Shown: in pieces, positions 34,946 to 47,580 of the stretch
Layout of the letters: every line of letters starts with the position of its first letter
How positions within the stretch are numbered: the stretch's first letter is position 1
NCBI GenBank assembly: GCA_032719365.1
Contig: CM064874.1
Location: forward strand, 36,628,716 to 36,692,715
DNA from: Prinsepia uniflora
Taxonomy: Eukaryota; Streptophyta; Magnoliopsida; Rosales; Rosaceae
Length of the DNA: 64,000 nucleotides
Direction: 5' to 3'
Notes under the pieces: generated by a model
Seen by the model: only the letters and a program-made list of their open reading frames with translations
Database searches by the model: none
Told to the model about the DNA's origin: nothing
Made by a program: the position numbers and the translations under genes

Positions 34946-37029
34946 ACTGGGCAGCCCTGGATGGAGGCTTGAAGGTTGGCCGTGGAAGTTAGATTGTGAT
35001 AGGTACCTTTTAGGGCTTTTCTTTCGGTTTGGAGTTCATAGATCAATTGTTGGGCTCAAGGCGAGTCGATTGGGTGAAGAACGGAGTGAATGTAACGACC
35101 TTTCCCGAATTCCGGGATTAGATAAGTAACTAATCATGATTAGTGGTGTTAATCGGTGATTAGTAGGGCGAAATCGGACGAACGATGCAAAATGACCTTT
35201 TTGCCCCTAGTCGTGGGTAAAACGTTGACTTTTAATTCGGGCGGTCAAATGGACTTTGACCGATAACTGTGACGTAGTTTTGGATGTCACGAGTTTAGAG
35301 ACAGGTGGCACGTTCGATTCCGACGTTCGAGGTGAAAGTTATGACGTTCGGAAGTTCAAGGGCATTTTCGTAATTTGGACAAAAGGGAGGAAATGTTAAC
35401 TTTTCGACCGAGAGGCCCGATGATAGAGGGCCGAGGACCGTTAGGAAGGTCTCGTTGTCCTGAATCCATAGACAGGCGGCACGCGAATCGACGTTCGGAT
35501 GACCAAGATACGAGTCTAGATTAGTGATGGGCATTTTGGTAATTTGTCAAGTAAGGGAAAAATGGTAATTTCTCCACAAGGGCACTGTTTGGAACAGTGG
35601 AGCATGGGCTGAAACCACCGTGCTTTGGGTGGTTTGTGCAGTGTATTGTTTAATCTGTCCAATGAATTGTTTAACAACGTTAGTGACATTGGGGGGAGTT
35701 GTTTATTATTGAGTAAGGCTGAGGGGAACACGAGCAGATGAGTTTGCAACAGAGACAGAGCACGGGGGAAATTGTTTTTGATTTTGGGCCGTTGCGGGAA
35801 ACACCATCACAGAGAGTCTGAGAGATTTCCCACGGGTTATTGTGAAGGTTGGGTTGAAAGTAGAGAGGTTAGAAGTGTTGGGAAGCCATTCTGAGGGGGA
35901 AACACTGAGGGCCAGAGAGGAAAACCGAAATCGGGAAATTGAAAAAAAAAATGGAGGGAAATTCGAATGATAATTTGTGAGTCGAGAGGAACAAAACCAA
36001 GGTTAGAAACAGTCTTCTGGGAACATTTAGAGTCCAACCATACAAAAATCGAAGGCAGTTGATAACGATTGGGCCTAGAACCCAAGTTCTAGTTTTGAAG
36101 AAATTTCGGGCTTGAGGACGATCACCTACGGGTAAGTTTTCCTGAAATTGATTATAGTTTAGTGTTCGTTTAGGTCCTATGAAGCTTCTGTTTAAGTTAA
36201 TTTGAAAACTGGGTTGATTCGGGTGAGTTTCAGGGATTGACCTGTTTATCTGATCACAGGTGGATTGATCGATTTAGAGTTGGTTGAGGGTAATTAATGA
36301 ATGAGAACCTAAATTAAAATGTAAAGGAAGGGTTTAGGTGGAAGAAGGAAAGGAATTGAGTGAGTTTTGATATGGATTTAACATGGTTGTGTCGCGGGTT
36401 AAACACCCCGTTTGCAGGCTAGTCGGGTGAAGAAGGTGACACTGTAGCATTCCTGTAGCACGCGCGTGAGTTTCACGCGTAGCCACTCACGACAGCGTGT
36501 GGAGGCACGTGGGGCCGATTCTCAAGGTGAGTTCAACACGACTTTTGTCCTATGCAATGTAACGAACATTTTAACATTGATTTTGAATTAATCGGACACC
36601 ATTTCGATGTTGTTTCGAGGGTCCGAAGGTTTAGATTACGTTTTTAACTAACGTTCAATTCTTGGAAAATTATGGGAAATTAGTATGCGGTTATTTGAGC
36701 CCTTAGTGACACTAAAGAATGATTTCGGACAAGATTCGAGATTTCTGGAAAATGTCGGAAATTACGAGAACGCGTGCAGCGCGAAAACGAGCAATTATGG
36801 ACGGTCTGTGAGTGGACTTTGGTTTTATAAATTTTATGCATGCATAACCATTTTATATGGATTATGATTGTGATTATATGATGTTGACTTGGATATTGGT
36901 GAATTATATGTTTCACGCACTTTGAGGCAATTTACTTGCTTGCACGTAAATCGAGGTTTTCCGGTTTTACACTGAGTTTCCATACTTATGGTTTTGGATA
37001 TGATTTTATGAAATGGTTTTGAAATTGGA

Positions 37030-37190
37030 ATGATAAACTCGGGCATGAGGCCCAATTGTTTTGGAAACCTCAGACTTGGAGTCTAATTGAGTTATGTAAT
37101 CGGGTCGGGGGCCCAATTGCTTTATGAAATCGGGCCGTGGGCCCAGTTGATTTACAAAATCGGGCATGAGGCCCAGTTCTTTATAAATGT
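37030..37190 (+). repeat. Palindromic-unit array in LARD 5' LTR
   Basis: Five units of about 30-35 bp of the type CGGGCATGAGGCCCAATTG, including one GGACTTGGAGTC-type unit. Each can form a 4-bp stem. The copy in the 3' LTR is about 46465-46620. Confidence 0.7.
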
Positions 37191-38057
37191 GATTTAGGGC
37201 CGGTGACCCTACATGGATTTGAATAAATGGTTTTGGAATTTGAAATCAGATGTTTGGAGTTGTGATGGTTTTATCGAAATTCCGGGCAGGGCCCTTGAGA
37301 TATTTGAAATGATTGATAAACTGTTTTCCACAAACCATCTTGATACGAGGATATGTGATGGTCTCCTCCAGGTGTCTGGGACACTGGGGATGTCACGGTA
37401 CATTGCCTGCGAGGGGTCATTGTACGGAGATGCCGGACCGTATAGTGACTTAGGAGCAGGATTGCTATGATTAGACGTCTGGGATGTCAGACATCTGGGA
37501 TGTCAGAGATATTGACCCGGAGAGACCCCGGGCAGCACGCGTTGCTTATTATTATACCGTGAGATATGACGTCTAGGACGTCGAGAGTCTGGGACGCTAG
37601 GCATCTGGGATGCCCAAGATGGTTTAAACATGTTTTCTTGGAAATGGTATTTATGGTTATTGTTTTGGGTGATGGCCCACTTGGAATTTGAAATTGGTAT
37701 TCTGGATGTCCGATTTAAATAATACATGTTTGGTTTTCGGTATTCATGGTTTTGGGTAGAGACCCACATGATTTGGATTTACGATTTCTGGGCTAAGGCC
37801 CTAATGGTTGTTTTTAGTAAATAGTTACTTACTGGTTTTCGATGCACGCATACGTTTTAATGAAGGGCATAAATGTCTTATTAAATGTGTTTTAAGAACT
37901 TATTTATTTTCGTCCACTAACAGCCTTTACTGTTTTTAATGCCCTTCAGGTTGATCACGGATGCGACTGCAGCAGAGACTGGGACATTGCATGCCTCCTC
38001 CATCAATCATTGCGTACCTTTGAAGCTCGTCGGGGCAGTGGCCTTCGGTTATCCCTT

Positions 38058-38078
38058 GTCTGACACTTTGTGTCAGAC
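38058..38078. repeat. Conserved LTR-end stem-loop (LARD 5' LTR)
   Basis: GTCTGACAC and GTGTCAGAC, 9 perfect pairs around TTT, 55 bp from the LTR end. The 3' LTR copy (47497-47517) has loop TTC. Confidence 0.82.
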
Positions 38079-38786
38079 GGGAGCATGACACATCCCACGG
38101 TAATCCCAGGGGGGATTGGGATGGGTCGTGTCAATGTGGTATCAGAGTAGGTTTGCTCTTTTGTGTGCACAGGTCGAGGATGTGATGTCCCTATGTAGGC
38201 TGCAGTTCGTTATCAACCTGATAGATAGCTTTTGGGTTTGAATAGTGGATAGAGTATGATTGGCCTGATACGCCGTGCGTTAATGTGATTCAACCCAAGT
38301 GGGGTCGTACGCGAGGAACTGGTAATGTGGGACCGTCGGTTCGGTCATGTGGTATTAGATTGTTGTGCTGCTGGGCACAGCTGGGTTCGAGAAACCCCAT
38401 TTGAGTAGTGATTTGGAAATATGAACCTCGGTTGAGTAATGGTCTAAAATGTGAACCCTAGTGGTGATTGCTAGTGTAAGGGATGTTGGTACATCGGAGT
38501 TAGCCGATGACCTTCGTGGTAGAACCCACGTTGAGTTGATGGTTGGATTGGAATTGACGTCTATACGATGTTAGGACCGCGAGGTCGGTTAGGTTGTGGA
38601 TTTTTCTGCAGAGGACAGTTGGGTTCCTCTGAACCATAAGGTGTGATTGGGGCACCCTATATTATGATGGGATTCGATCCACGGGTACGGTTATGAGATG
38701 AAATATGGAATCCCCAGTTGGACCAAATAATAGTGTCAGGACCCACCCCGATTATCACCCCAATAACCGAGGTAAACCCTGCTCCC

Positions 38787-38850
38787 GTCTGACAACCCAA
38801 AACGAAAGACCGAAACACCCTCGCGAAAACCACCAATTACATTGTCAGAC
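38787..38850. repeat. Long-loop version of the LTR-end stem-loop (copy in F)
   Basis: GTCTGACA at 38787-38794 and TGTCAGAC at 38843-38850 are the usual arms, unchanged, but about 48 nt apart instead of 3-5. Confidence 0.75.
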
Positions 38851-39317
38851 GCAGAAGAATTTAAAACATCCCAGAGTCAGCAGTTACACAGAGCATAGTA
38901 CCAAACAAAGAAAAACAAAACCGATATACAGAATATACGCACAACGGAAAATTTAAACCACCTCGGGGTCACTCTCGAGTACTCTATGCCTCCGACGCTG
39001 CCTCAACGTCAACCCCCACGCTAACTCCACGACCTGGAGGGCAATTAAAAACAGAAAGTGTGAGTGGACCAAGAAGAATAAAAGTTTCAAAAACCACTTT
39101 ATAACAAACCAGGGTTTGACCCTCCGTTTTGAAAACATACATGCATAACCCATTATTGGAAACAGTTATAATCGCATAAGAATCGTCATAAAAACAGTTA
39201 TGGAAATCACATCAGAAGTATCATAAAAACAGTTACAGAATCATCATAAAAAAAACATCACATCATGAAAATCATAGATACCAACATTATTCTTCGATCA
39301 AACCTGCTGGACCTATC

Positions 39318-39525
39318 CGAGTCTTTAAACTCCCGAGTCTTTAAACTCAATCCAGGCCTCAATAATCTGAGTCTTTAAACTCCGAGTCTTTAAACTCAAC
39401 AGGCCTACTGGGGAAATATCAGTATATCCGAGTCTTTAAACTCCGAGTCTTTAAACTCAATCTGGGTCTTTAAACCCAATCCGGGCCCGTCCCCCGTCAA
39501 TCATAATATCCGGGTCTTTAAACCC
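39318..39525 (-). repeat. GAGTCTTTAAACTC palindrome array in LTR F
   Basis: Seven or more copies of GAGTCTTTAAACTC, often in pairs, plus GGGTCTTTAAACCC copies at the end in which both stem sides have changed together. Confidence 0.8.
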
Positions 39526-42500
39526 AATAATTAGATCCAGCAAATCCAATCCAAAATCGTTGAAAACCATTTCTAATATCCAAACCCGAATCCGAAATCA
39601 CTGGTCTGAAGCCCTTCCGGCATCCAGAACCGTCATTCCGAACCCAAATCCGGAATTCCACCGTTCAACTTTAAAACCAAATCTCTCTTTCCGAAATCCG
39701 ATTCTAAAACCGAAAACCCTTGACCATCAAATCATGTCTCAATCCACTTATAATCATTGAAAATCACTTATCGTTTGAAATCCCAAAATCATGGCATCGA
39801 AATCAGAAATCAAAACTTCCTCATAAAACGTGTTGAAAACCGTAGCTTTCTCGCAAAACGTGCAATTATAATAAACAGTTATAACATATTCGATAATCAT
39901 GAAATCACATGTAAAACCATAAAACTATTATAGAAAAACAGTTATGCATGCTCAATTATAGAGAAGGGGTCTACTCATAGTTCCCGGGTACGTAACTAGC
40001 GTCCCGTACGTTCCTCGTCCGCCTCGGGGATTCCCGATCCTGTCAACAATCACCAAAACACGTCACTAACACGTTAACGAAGATCCTCCTAATTTTCCCC
40101 AATTTTCCCGAACTTCAAATGTACGTAAAACGAAACCCTAGAACTTCGATCTCGCGGAACTAACTAAAATCAACGTCCGATTAACCCAAAACCTATCCCA
40201 AAAGATTCGTTACAACATCTAGACCAAAAACCTAGTTGGAAGGTTCCCCAGAAAACGCCCCACGCGCCGTCCAAAGTGGCTGCGCGTGGGCCTCACGCTC
40301 CTGCACACAGAGTACTGTTCATCTTCTTCCTCAACTGTTCGACCGGTCTGAACCGGCGAGGGCGGTTCTCCGCCGTCCGTCCACCATTTCCTTTCCTTCC
40401 AAACCCAAAAGCTTCGTCCTATCCTAAGCAACCTATTCCCCTCAACCAAACACAACAATCCTACCTCTAACCCGTCGTCCCTAGCTCTCGCCCGTGACCA
40501 ACAAAACCCCTGTTCTTCTATCAGACCACCCGTGTAACCCCCCATCACGGCTTCGATATTAACAGGTTCCTAAGGACCTAAGGAGTCGATTAGAACCTAC
40601 TAGACACCTCGACTCAACCCCTAGCTTCACGAATAACCGTTTGAATCAAAACGGATAAACAGAGCAAACAGAAAAAATCCAGAAATTACCTGTGCTCAGG
40701 CCGCCGCCGTGAGCTCCACCGTGGTTATGCGACTCCTCTAATCCTCCTCCGTCCTCTGGACACCACCACCAGCCTCGATTGATGAAACACAGCATCACCA
40801 CCACCAAACACCCTCTCTGTTCTCTGATTTTTTTCCACTCACCGCACACACTCACTCGACTCCCTTTAAACCTCCCCAAACACTCACCAGCTTCACAACC
40901 CCTCTCTACTCACTCTAACTGAGTCACCAACACTCACACCCTTTCCAAGAAACCGATCGATTCCTCCCTCAGTCTCAGTCTCTGTTTTCTTAAATTGCAC
41001 GACCACAAACACGACTCACCCACTTAATTTGAACTGTGCAACACCCTAGAACACACTACACACACTCCACGTGTCACAATCCCATGGCCCAATTCCAACA
41101 ATATCCACTTGCACTTGTACACTTGGCCTTATCAGATTGACCCAATTCCCAATGCACCAAAAAGACCAAAATGCCCTTATGAATCAAAATTACCATTTTA
41201 CCCTTTGTCGTTCAAGACCCGTATCTTGCCCGTCCAATGTCCGATGAAGGCATGCCGCCTGTCGTTGAACTCAGGATGACGAGATCTACCTAACGGTCCT
41301 CGGTCTATGTGAAAATGACAAGTCTAGTAAAAAGTCAATTTTCCCCCTATTTTAACCAAATTACGGTAATGCCCTCAACCTTCCGAACATCATAACTTCC
41401 TCCTCGGATGTCGAAATCGGGCGTGCCACCTATCTACGGACTCGTGACGTCCCGGACTACGTCACGGTCATCGGTCAATGCCCAATTGACTGCCCGAACT
41501 AAAAGTCAACTTTTTGCCCATTCTAGGGGCAAAATCGTCATTCTACGCCCAAGTCCAAAAGTAACCAACTAAACACCGATTAACTCAGCTAATCCACCAC
41601 TAATCACTCATCTAATCCAAACTTCCGGGACGGCTCGTTACAAATAGTGTGACGTGTGGATACGGATCTCAATAGCGTTGATTGTTGGACGGTAGTCTTG
41701 TGGAGATGACTGATTATCGAGAGTACTTGGTGTGGTTGTAGTAGTTGAGAATCAGGGGACGTTCAGGGAACGTTCATTATCCTGATGTGGATTGTCAGAA
41801 TGGTGGCACCCATAGTAGTGGGGTACGAGTAGAGGTACGAGATCGCCGCTCGGTATGAGCGGAGATCCAGGGTTATCAACTTGTCACACTGTGTGCTCGT
41901 GTGGATGTTTGTATGCGGGTGCTAATACTAGTATGGATGCCTGTGTGCTGATACAAGTGTTGATGATAGTGCGTTGGTGCTGGTACTAGCGCTGGTGCTG
42001 GTGTCGGTGATTTTGATGACGACGAGCCACGAATTGGGATGTGAATCTATCAGGATGGACATATGCTCGGTATTTGAGATTCAGTAGTGGTTGAGTCATG
42101 GACTGGATGGGACCCAGCGGGGATTGTGAGGTGTTGGGATAAGTCCCAGCAGTGATGAGGTGACAAGAGATGGATGGATAAAAAGGTATGATTGAGACAG
42201 GAGGAATCTTGGGATGACGTTCCCTATGTCATGAGAATTTGTGGGTTGGGGAGTTGTTGTCAACTCCGAGATTGGTGTGATTGTATGTTTCTAATACCCC
42301 CAGAAGGTACAAGGAAATTACTGAAATTGGAAAAGACGAGGAAAATCATTGGTGGTATAGATGTGGGATTTTGTGATTGTGAAAAATATGGAAACTCGGG
42401 GGTCAAACCTGTAAAGATTGAGATGTGAGACGAAGGTAGTAATGTATGCACATCCAAGAAGAGTTGAGTAATTCCCAATCGGAATCGGTGCACGTGCATA

Positions 42501-44525
42501 AATGGTTATTAACAGACTTGAGGTCTGAGTATTGGATTGATTGCAGACATGTGGTTGTCCAAGTGAGTTGAGGATGTCGGAAGTCCAGTGGTTAGACTTG
42601 ACATCTCATTGGGAGCATGTCTGTTCCCAACAGGGTTAGAACTTTAGTTTCGCGGAGAGTTGTGATTGTGGGACAAGGGGAGTGCTCGTTTCCGCATCGG
42701 TGATAGGTATTTTGAAGTCATTGGGGTTGACTTCTTACTTTTTGCCCTGGCAGACGTTGATGGTGGTTACCAGTACGTTAGGCGTGTATTGGTTGGTGGG
42801 CCCATGTGTGTTTTGGGGTCATCAGGAGGAGTTGCGTATTTGAAGTTAGGTAAACGAGATTTCTCATTTTCTGCTTGGTGGCAGACGATGTTGGTTTACA
42901 TGGTATGGTGAGTGCAGCGAGTTTTATTTGCATTCACGTAGGATGAATTTTGGCGTCATCGTTTTTGGATCATCCTTGGTTTTTCCTAGGTGGAATGGCA
43001 AGGATCGATACGAGGTAATCAGTGAGAACCCACAGTCTCGGTGTGTCTCATCGTTGACTGATCTGTTTAGTTGGGGGAGTTGGTTGTCGAACGTTGTGAC
43101 AGTATGCAGATTAGTTAAGGGTGTAAGACTATATGGTTTGGAATCTAGTAATTAACTATGTGGATCTTAGGTGAAGCAGGATCGTGACGTTTATAGTCGG
43201 GGACGCAGTGTCGAATCTGGGTCGTGATCTTGATGATCCAGATAGAGGGAGAGTTTATTACCCTTACTTTGGTATGTGAGTCGTAAATGGCGGGACTGGA
43301 CTTCTTTTCGAAGTGAATCCCGTATGGTATATTACTCGGGAGAGTAGGTTTCCAACGTGGTAGGATTTTGTCAACCTTAGACGTGTGGATGTTTGTATTG
43401 GCTTCCCTATGAAGTCAATCGAATGCTTTGAGCAGGTAACTGATAGGTTCGGTTTAGGTGTGTCTTGGTAGACGTGAACGAGATTTCGGGTTTTGGAATC
43501 GAATTTCTGGGTGATGATTCAGGATTCGATTTCGGAGCTTGAAAGTAGATTTCTGGATTTGGGTGCGGAATGATTATTCCAGATGCTATCTTACGGAATA
43601 ATGATTTCAGATTCGGATTTGGAAATGGATTAAGAATAGGATGTCTGGGTTTGGATTCAGGATTTCTTACGAAATTGCGGATTCGGATTTGGAACTGAAT
43701 GATGGGTGGAGTTTCGATTTGTCTAATGCGGGATTGAACAAATGGACTCCATTATTGGAACGTGTTTGGCTATGACCTAGGTGGTTGTAGTCTGGTCGAT
43801 GGATAAATGTGTGTACCTTGTACATGGTTCGAGGTACGATACTTTGCAGACTTGTGGTGCCTGGTGACGGTATACGGGTTATACCCGAGGTATGTAGATG
43901 AACGTGTTGGTAGTCGGATTGGTTCCGATACCATTGGATTAGTCGAGGTCGTGGACTGGACATTGGATACTGTGCAATGGGTCATGGTATTTCTGATGGG
44001 TCTAGTTACACACAGGTCGAGTGAAATGTTGGTAAGCGTATACCCAGGATGAGTAAATTGGTGGTTAGTGTAACCACAAGTGGGTAAGTGTCAGTTTTCA
44101 ACTGACAACTGTCAAGTGGTGACAGATGGTCGGGATGTGTCAACGTGGATTGTGAGTGAGGTCGGATAACTCCCCGCGGGAGTAGATACCAGGATAGATT
44201 GGTGATTGAGAAAGGAACCTTCGGGCTGTCGCGTCAACAAAATGGTAGATTTTACACGTGGTGTCAATTCGAAACGTGTGGTTCTGTCATTCGACGGGGT
44301 CGAATGTAGTCGATACGACGTGAATACTAGTGGTACGTTTGGGTGCGGACATGTTTTTGTTCTGATTAGTTGGTAATTTCTCCACGGGGTGGATTTCACT
44401 TTCCACGGGGTGTTTGTGGAATCAGGACAGTCGAATTTCGAGAACGAAACTATTTAAGGAGGGAAGAACGGTTGAGATTAGATCGGTTGGAATTTTGAGG
44501 ACGAAATTCTTTAAAGAGGGAAGGT

Positions 44526-47500
44526 TGTAACGACCCAGCCCGAATTTCAGGATTAGATTAGTAACTAATCATGATTAGTGGGGTTAATTGGTGATTAGTA
44601 GGGCGAAATCGGACGAACGATGCAAAATGACCGTTTTGCCCCTAGTCGTGGGTAAAACGTTGACTTTTAATTCGGGTGGTCAAATGGACTTTGATCGATG
44701 AACGTGATATATTTTGGGACGTCACGAGTTCATAGACAGGTGGCACGTTCGATTCCGACGTTCGAGGTGAAAGTTATGACGTTCGGAAGTTCAAGGGTAT
44801 TTTTCGTAATTTGGACAAAAAGGGGGGAAATGTTGACTTTTCGACTGGGAGGCCCGATGGCCCAGGGCCGAGGACCGTTAGGAAGGTCTTGATGCCCTGA
44901 GTCCGTAGACAGGCGGCACACGTCAATCGGAGTTCGGATGACCAAGATACGGGTCTAGATGCGTGAGGGGCGTTTTGGTAATTTGTCAAGTAAGGGCAAA
45001 ATGGTAATTTCTCCACAAGGGCACTGTTTGGAACAGTGGAGCGTGGGCTGAAACCACTGTGCTTTGGGTGGTTTGTGCAGTGTATTGTTTAATCTGTCCA
45101 ATGAATTGTTTAACAACGTTAGTGACATTGGGGGGAGTTGTTTATTATTGAGTAAGGCTGAAGGGAACACGAGCAGATGGGTTTGCAACAGAGACAGAGC
45201 ACGGGGGAAATTGTTTTTGATTTTGGGCCGTTGCGGGAAACACCATCACAGAGAGTCTGAGAGATTTTCCAAGGGTTATTGTGAAGGTTGGGTTGAAAGC
45301 AGAGAGGTTAGAAGTGTTGGGAAGCCATTCTGAGGGGGAAACACTGAGGGCGAGAACGGAAAACTGAAATCGGGAAATTGAAAAAAAAATGGAGGGAAAT
45401 TCGAATGATAATTTGTGAGTCGAGAGGAACAAAACCAAGGTTAGAAATAGTCTTCTGGGAACATTTAGAGTCCAACCAAACAAAAATCAAAGGCAGTTGA
45501 TCACGTTTGGGCCTAGAACCCAAGTTCCAGTTTTGAAGAAATTTCAGGCTTGAGGATGATCACCTACGGGTAAGTTTTCCTGAAATTGATTATGGTTTAG
45601 TGTTCGTTTAGGTCCTATGAAGCTTCTGTTTAAGTTAATTTGAAAATTGGGTTGATTCGTGTGAGTTTCAGGGATTGACCCGTTTGTCTGATCAAAGGGG
45701 GATTGATCGATTTATAGCTGGTTGAGGGTAATTAATGAATGAGAACCTAAATTAAAATGTAAAGGAAGGGTTTAGGTGGAAGAAGGAAAGGAATTGAGTG
45801 AGTTTTGATATGGATTTAACCCGGTTGTGTCGCGGGTTGAACAACCCGTTTGCAGGCTAGTGGGGTGATGAAGATGACACTGTAGCATTACTGTAGCAGG
45901 CGCGTGAGTTTCACGCGCAGCCACTCACGGCAGCGCATGGAGACGTGTGGGGCCGATTATCAAGGTGAGTTCAACACGACTTTTGTCCTATGCAATGTAA
46001 CGAACATTTTAACGTTGATTTCGAATTAATCGGACACCGTTCCGATGTTGTTTCGAGGGTCCGAAGGTTTAGATTACGTTTTTAACTAACGTTTAATTCC
46101 TGGAAAATTATGGGAAATTAGTATGCTGTTATTTGAGCCCTTAGTTACACTAAAGAATGATTTAAGACAGGATTCGAGATTTCTGGAAAATGTCGGAAAT
46201 TACGGGAACGCGTGCAGCGCGAAAACGAGCAATTATGGACGGTCTGTGAGTGGACTTTGGTTTTATAAATTTTATGCATGTATAACCATTTTATATGGAT
46301 TATGACTGTGATTATATGATGTTGATTTGTATATTGGTGAATTATATGGTTTCACGCACTTCGAGGCGATTTATGTGCTTGCACGTAAATCGAGGTTTTT
46401 CCAGTTTTACCCTGAGTTTCCATACTTTGGTTTTGGATATGATTTCATGAAATGGTTTTGAAATTGGAATGATAAACTCGGGCATGAGGCCCAATTGTTT
46501 TGGAAACCTCGGACTTGGAGTCCAATTGAGTTACGTAATCGGGCATGGGGCCCAATTGCTTTATGAAATCGGGTCGTGGGCCCAGTTGATTTACAAAATC
46601 GGGCATGAGGCCCAGTTGGTTAGAAATGTGATTTAGGGCCGGGGACCCTACATGGATTTGAATAAATGGTTTGGTAATTTGAAATCAAATGTTTGGACTT
46701 GTGATGGTTTGTGGAAATTCCAGGAAGGGCCCTTGAGATATTTGAAATGATTGAGAAACTGTTTTCCATAAACCATCTTGATACGAGGATAAGTGATGGT
46801 CTCCTCTAGGTGTCTGGGACACTGGGGAAGTCACGGTGCATTGCCTGCGAGGGGTCATTGTACGGAGTTGCCGGACCTTATAGTGACTCAAGAGCAGGAT
46901 TGCTATGATTTGACGTCTAGAACGTCAGGCATCTGGGATGTCAGAGATATTGACCCGGAGAGACCCCGGGCAGCACGCGTTGCTTATTATTATATCGTGA
47001 GATATGACGTCTGGGACGTCGAGCGTCTGGGACGCTAGACATCTGGGATGCCCGGGATGGTTTAAACATGTTTTCTTGGAAATGGTATTTATGGTTATTG
47101 TTTTGGTCGATGGCCCACTTGGAATTTGAAATTGGTTTTCTAGATGTCGGATTTAAATAATACATGTTTGGTTTTCGGTATTCATGGTTTTTGGGTAGAG
47201 ACCCACATGATTTGGATTTACGGTTTTTGGGCTAAGGCCCTAATGGTTGTTTTTAGTAAATAGTTACTTACTGGTTTTCGATGCATGCATATGTTTTAAT
47301 GAAGGGAATAAATGTCTTATGAAATATGTTTTATGAACTTATTTATTTTCATCCACTCACAACCTTTATTGTTTTTAATGCCCTTTAGGTTGATCACGGA
47401 TGCGACCGCAGCAGAGACTCGGACATTGCATGCCTCCTCCATCGATCCTTGCGCACCCTGGAAGCTCGTCGGGGCAGCGTCTTTCGGTTATCCCTTGTCT

Positions 47501-47580
47501 GACACTTCGTGTCAGACGGCAGCATGACACATCCCACGGTAATCCCGGGGGGGAGGGGGGGATTGGGATAGGTCGTGTCA
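44526..47580 (+). repeat. LARD-like element, 3' LTR
   Basis: 3055 bp, collinear with the 5' LTR; starts TGTAACGACCC after the purine tract. Inverted repeats are at 46244-46255 and 47351-47362 and the stem-loop is 47497-47517. The differences from the 5' LTR are mostly transitions, as expected after methylated-cytosine decay. Confidence 0.88.

Larger units (their letters stand above)
35091..38133 (+). repeat. LARD-like element, 5' LTR
   Basis: Contains two tandem modules (about 35170-35345 and 35345-35520), a CACTGTT/AACAGTG palindrome (35583-35599), inverted repeats CTGTGAGTGGAC (36806-36817) and GTCCACTAACAG (37912-37923), an ATGCATGCAT motif (36836-36845), a palindromic-unit array (about 37030-37190) and a terminal stem-loop (38058-38078). 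It matches the 3' LTR throughout, with scattered C/T and G/A differences and small indels. Confidence 0.88.
38734..41642 (-). mobile_element. Solo LTR F, inserted in the LARD-like internal domain
   Basis: A 2909-bp minus-strand LTR, TGTCAGGACCC to GGCTCGTTACA, flanked by a perfect AATAG duplication (38729-38733 and 41643-41647). It belongs to the same subgroup as D, with two tandem modules and a GAGTCTTTAAACTC array (about 39318-39525). Inverted repeats lie at 39058-39069 and 39969-39980, and the cassette is shorter (about 0.92 kb). Confidence 0.93.
38134..44525 (+). mobile_element. LARD-like element, non-coding internal domain
   Basis: Begins ATG then the primer-binding site TGGTATCAGAG and ends in a purine tract before the 3' LTR. 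It is interrupted by solo LTR F. Only short, unrelated frames on both strands are seen; there is no zinc knuckle, protease DSG, integrase or RT motif. It is GT-rich in the first part (TGGTGCTGGTACTAG-type repeats near 41970-42005) and has repeated GATTT(C/G)GG words near 43490-43700. Such domains in known LARDs are thought to act as structured RNA. Confidence 0.7.
35091..47580 (+). mobile_element. Complete LARD-like LTR retrotransposon without gag-pol
   Basis: Two long direct LTRs (35091-38133, 3043 bp; 44526-47580, 3055 bp) start TGTAACGACC and end GGTCGTGTCA. The internal domain has a primer-binding site complementary to initiator-tRNA-Met (TGGTATCAGAG, 38137-38147) and a purine tract (AAAGAGGGAAGG, 44513-44524). 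The flanks are GTGAA and TTGAA, a 5-bp target duplication with one mismatch. Removing solo LTR F leaves an internal domain of about 3.5 kb with no recognisable protein domain. Long LTRs, a non-coding core and intact priming signals are the definition of a LARD, presumably mobilised by proteins of another element. It is inserted in LTR G. Confidence 0.87.

Noticed and set aside
34314..34946. 210-codon minus-strand open frame
   Set aside because: It runs through the Cassandra TRIM LTRs in antisense; similar frames (2851-3189, 3245-3616) appear wherever these repeats occur. It is a by-product of the repeat, not a gene.
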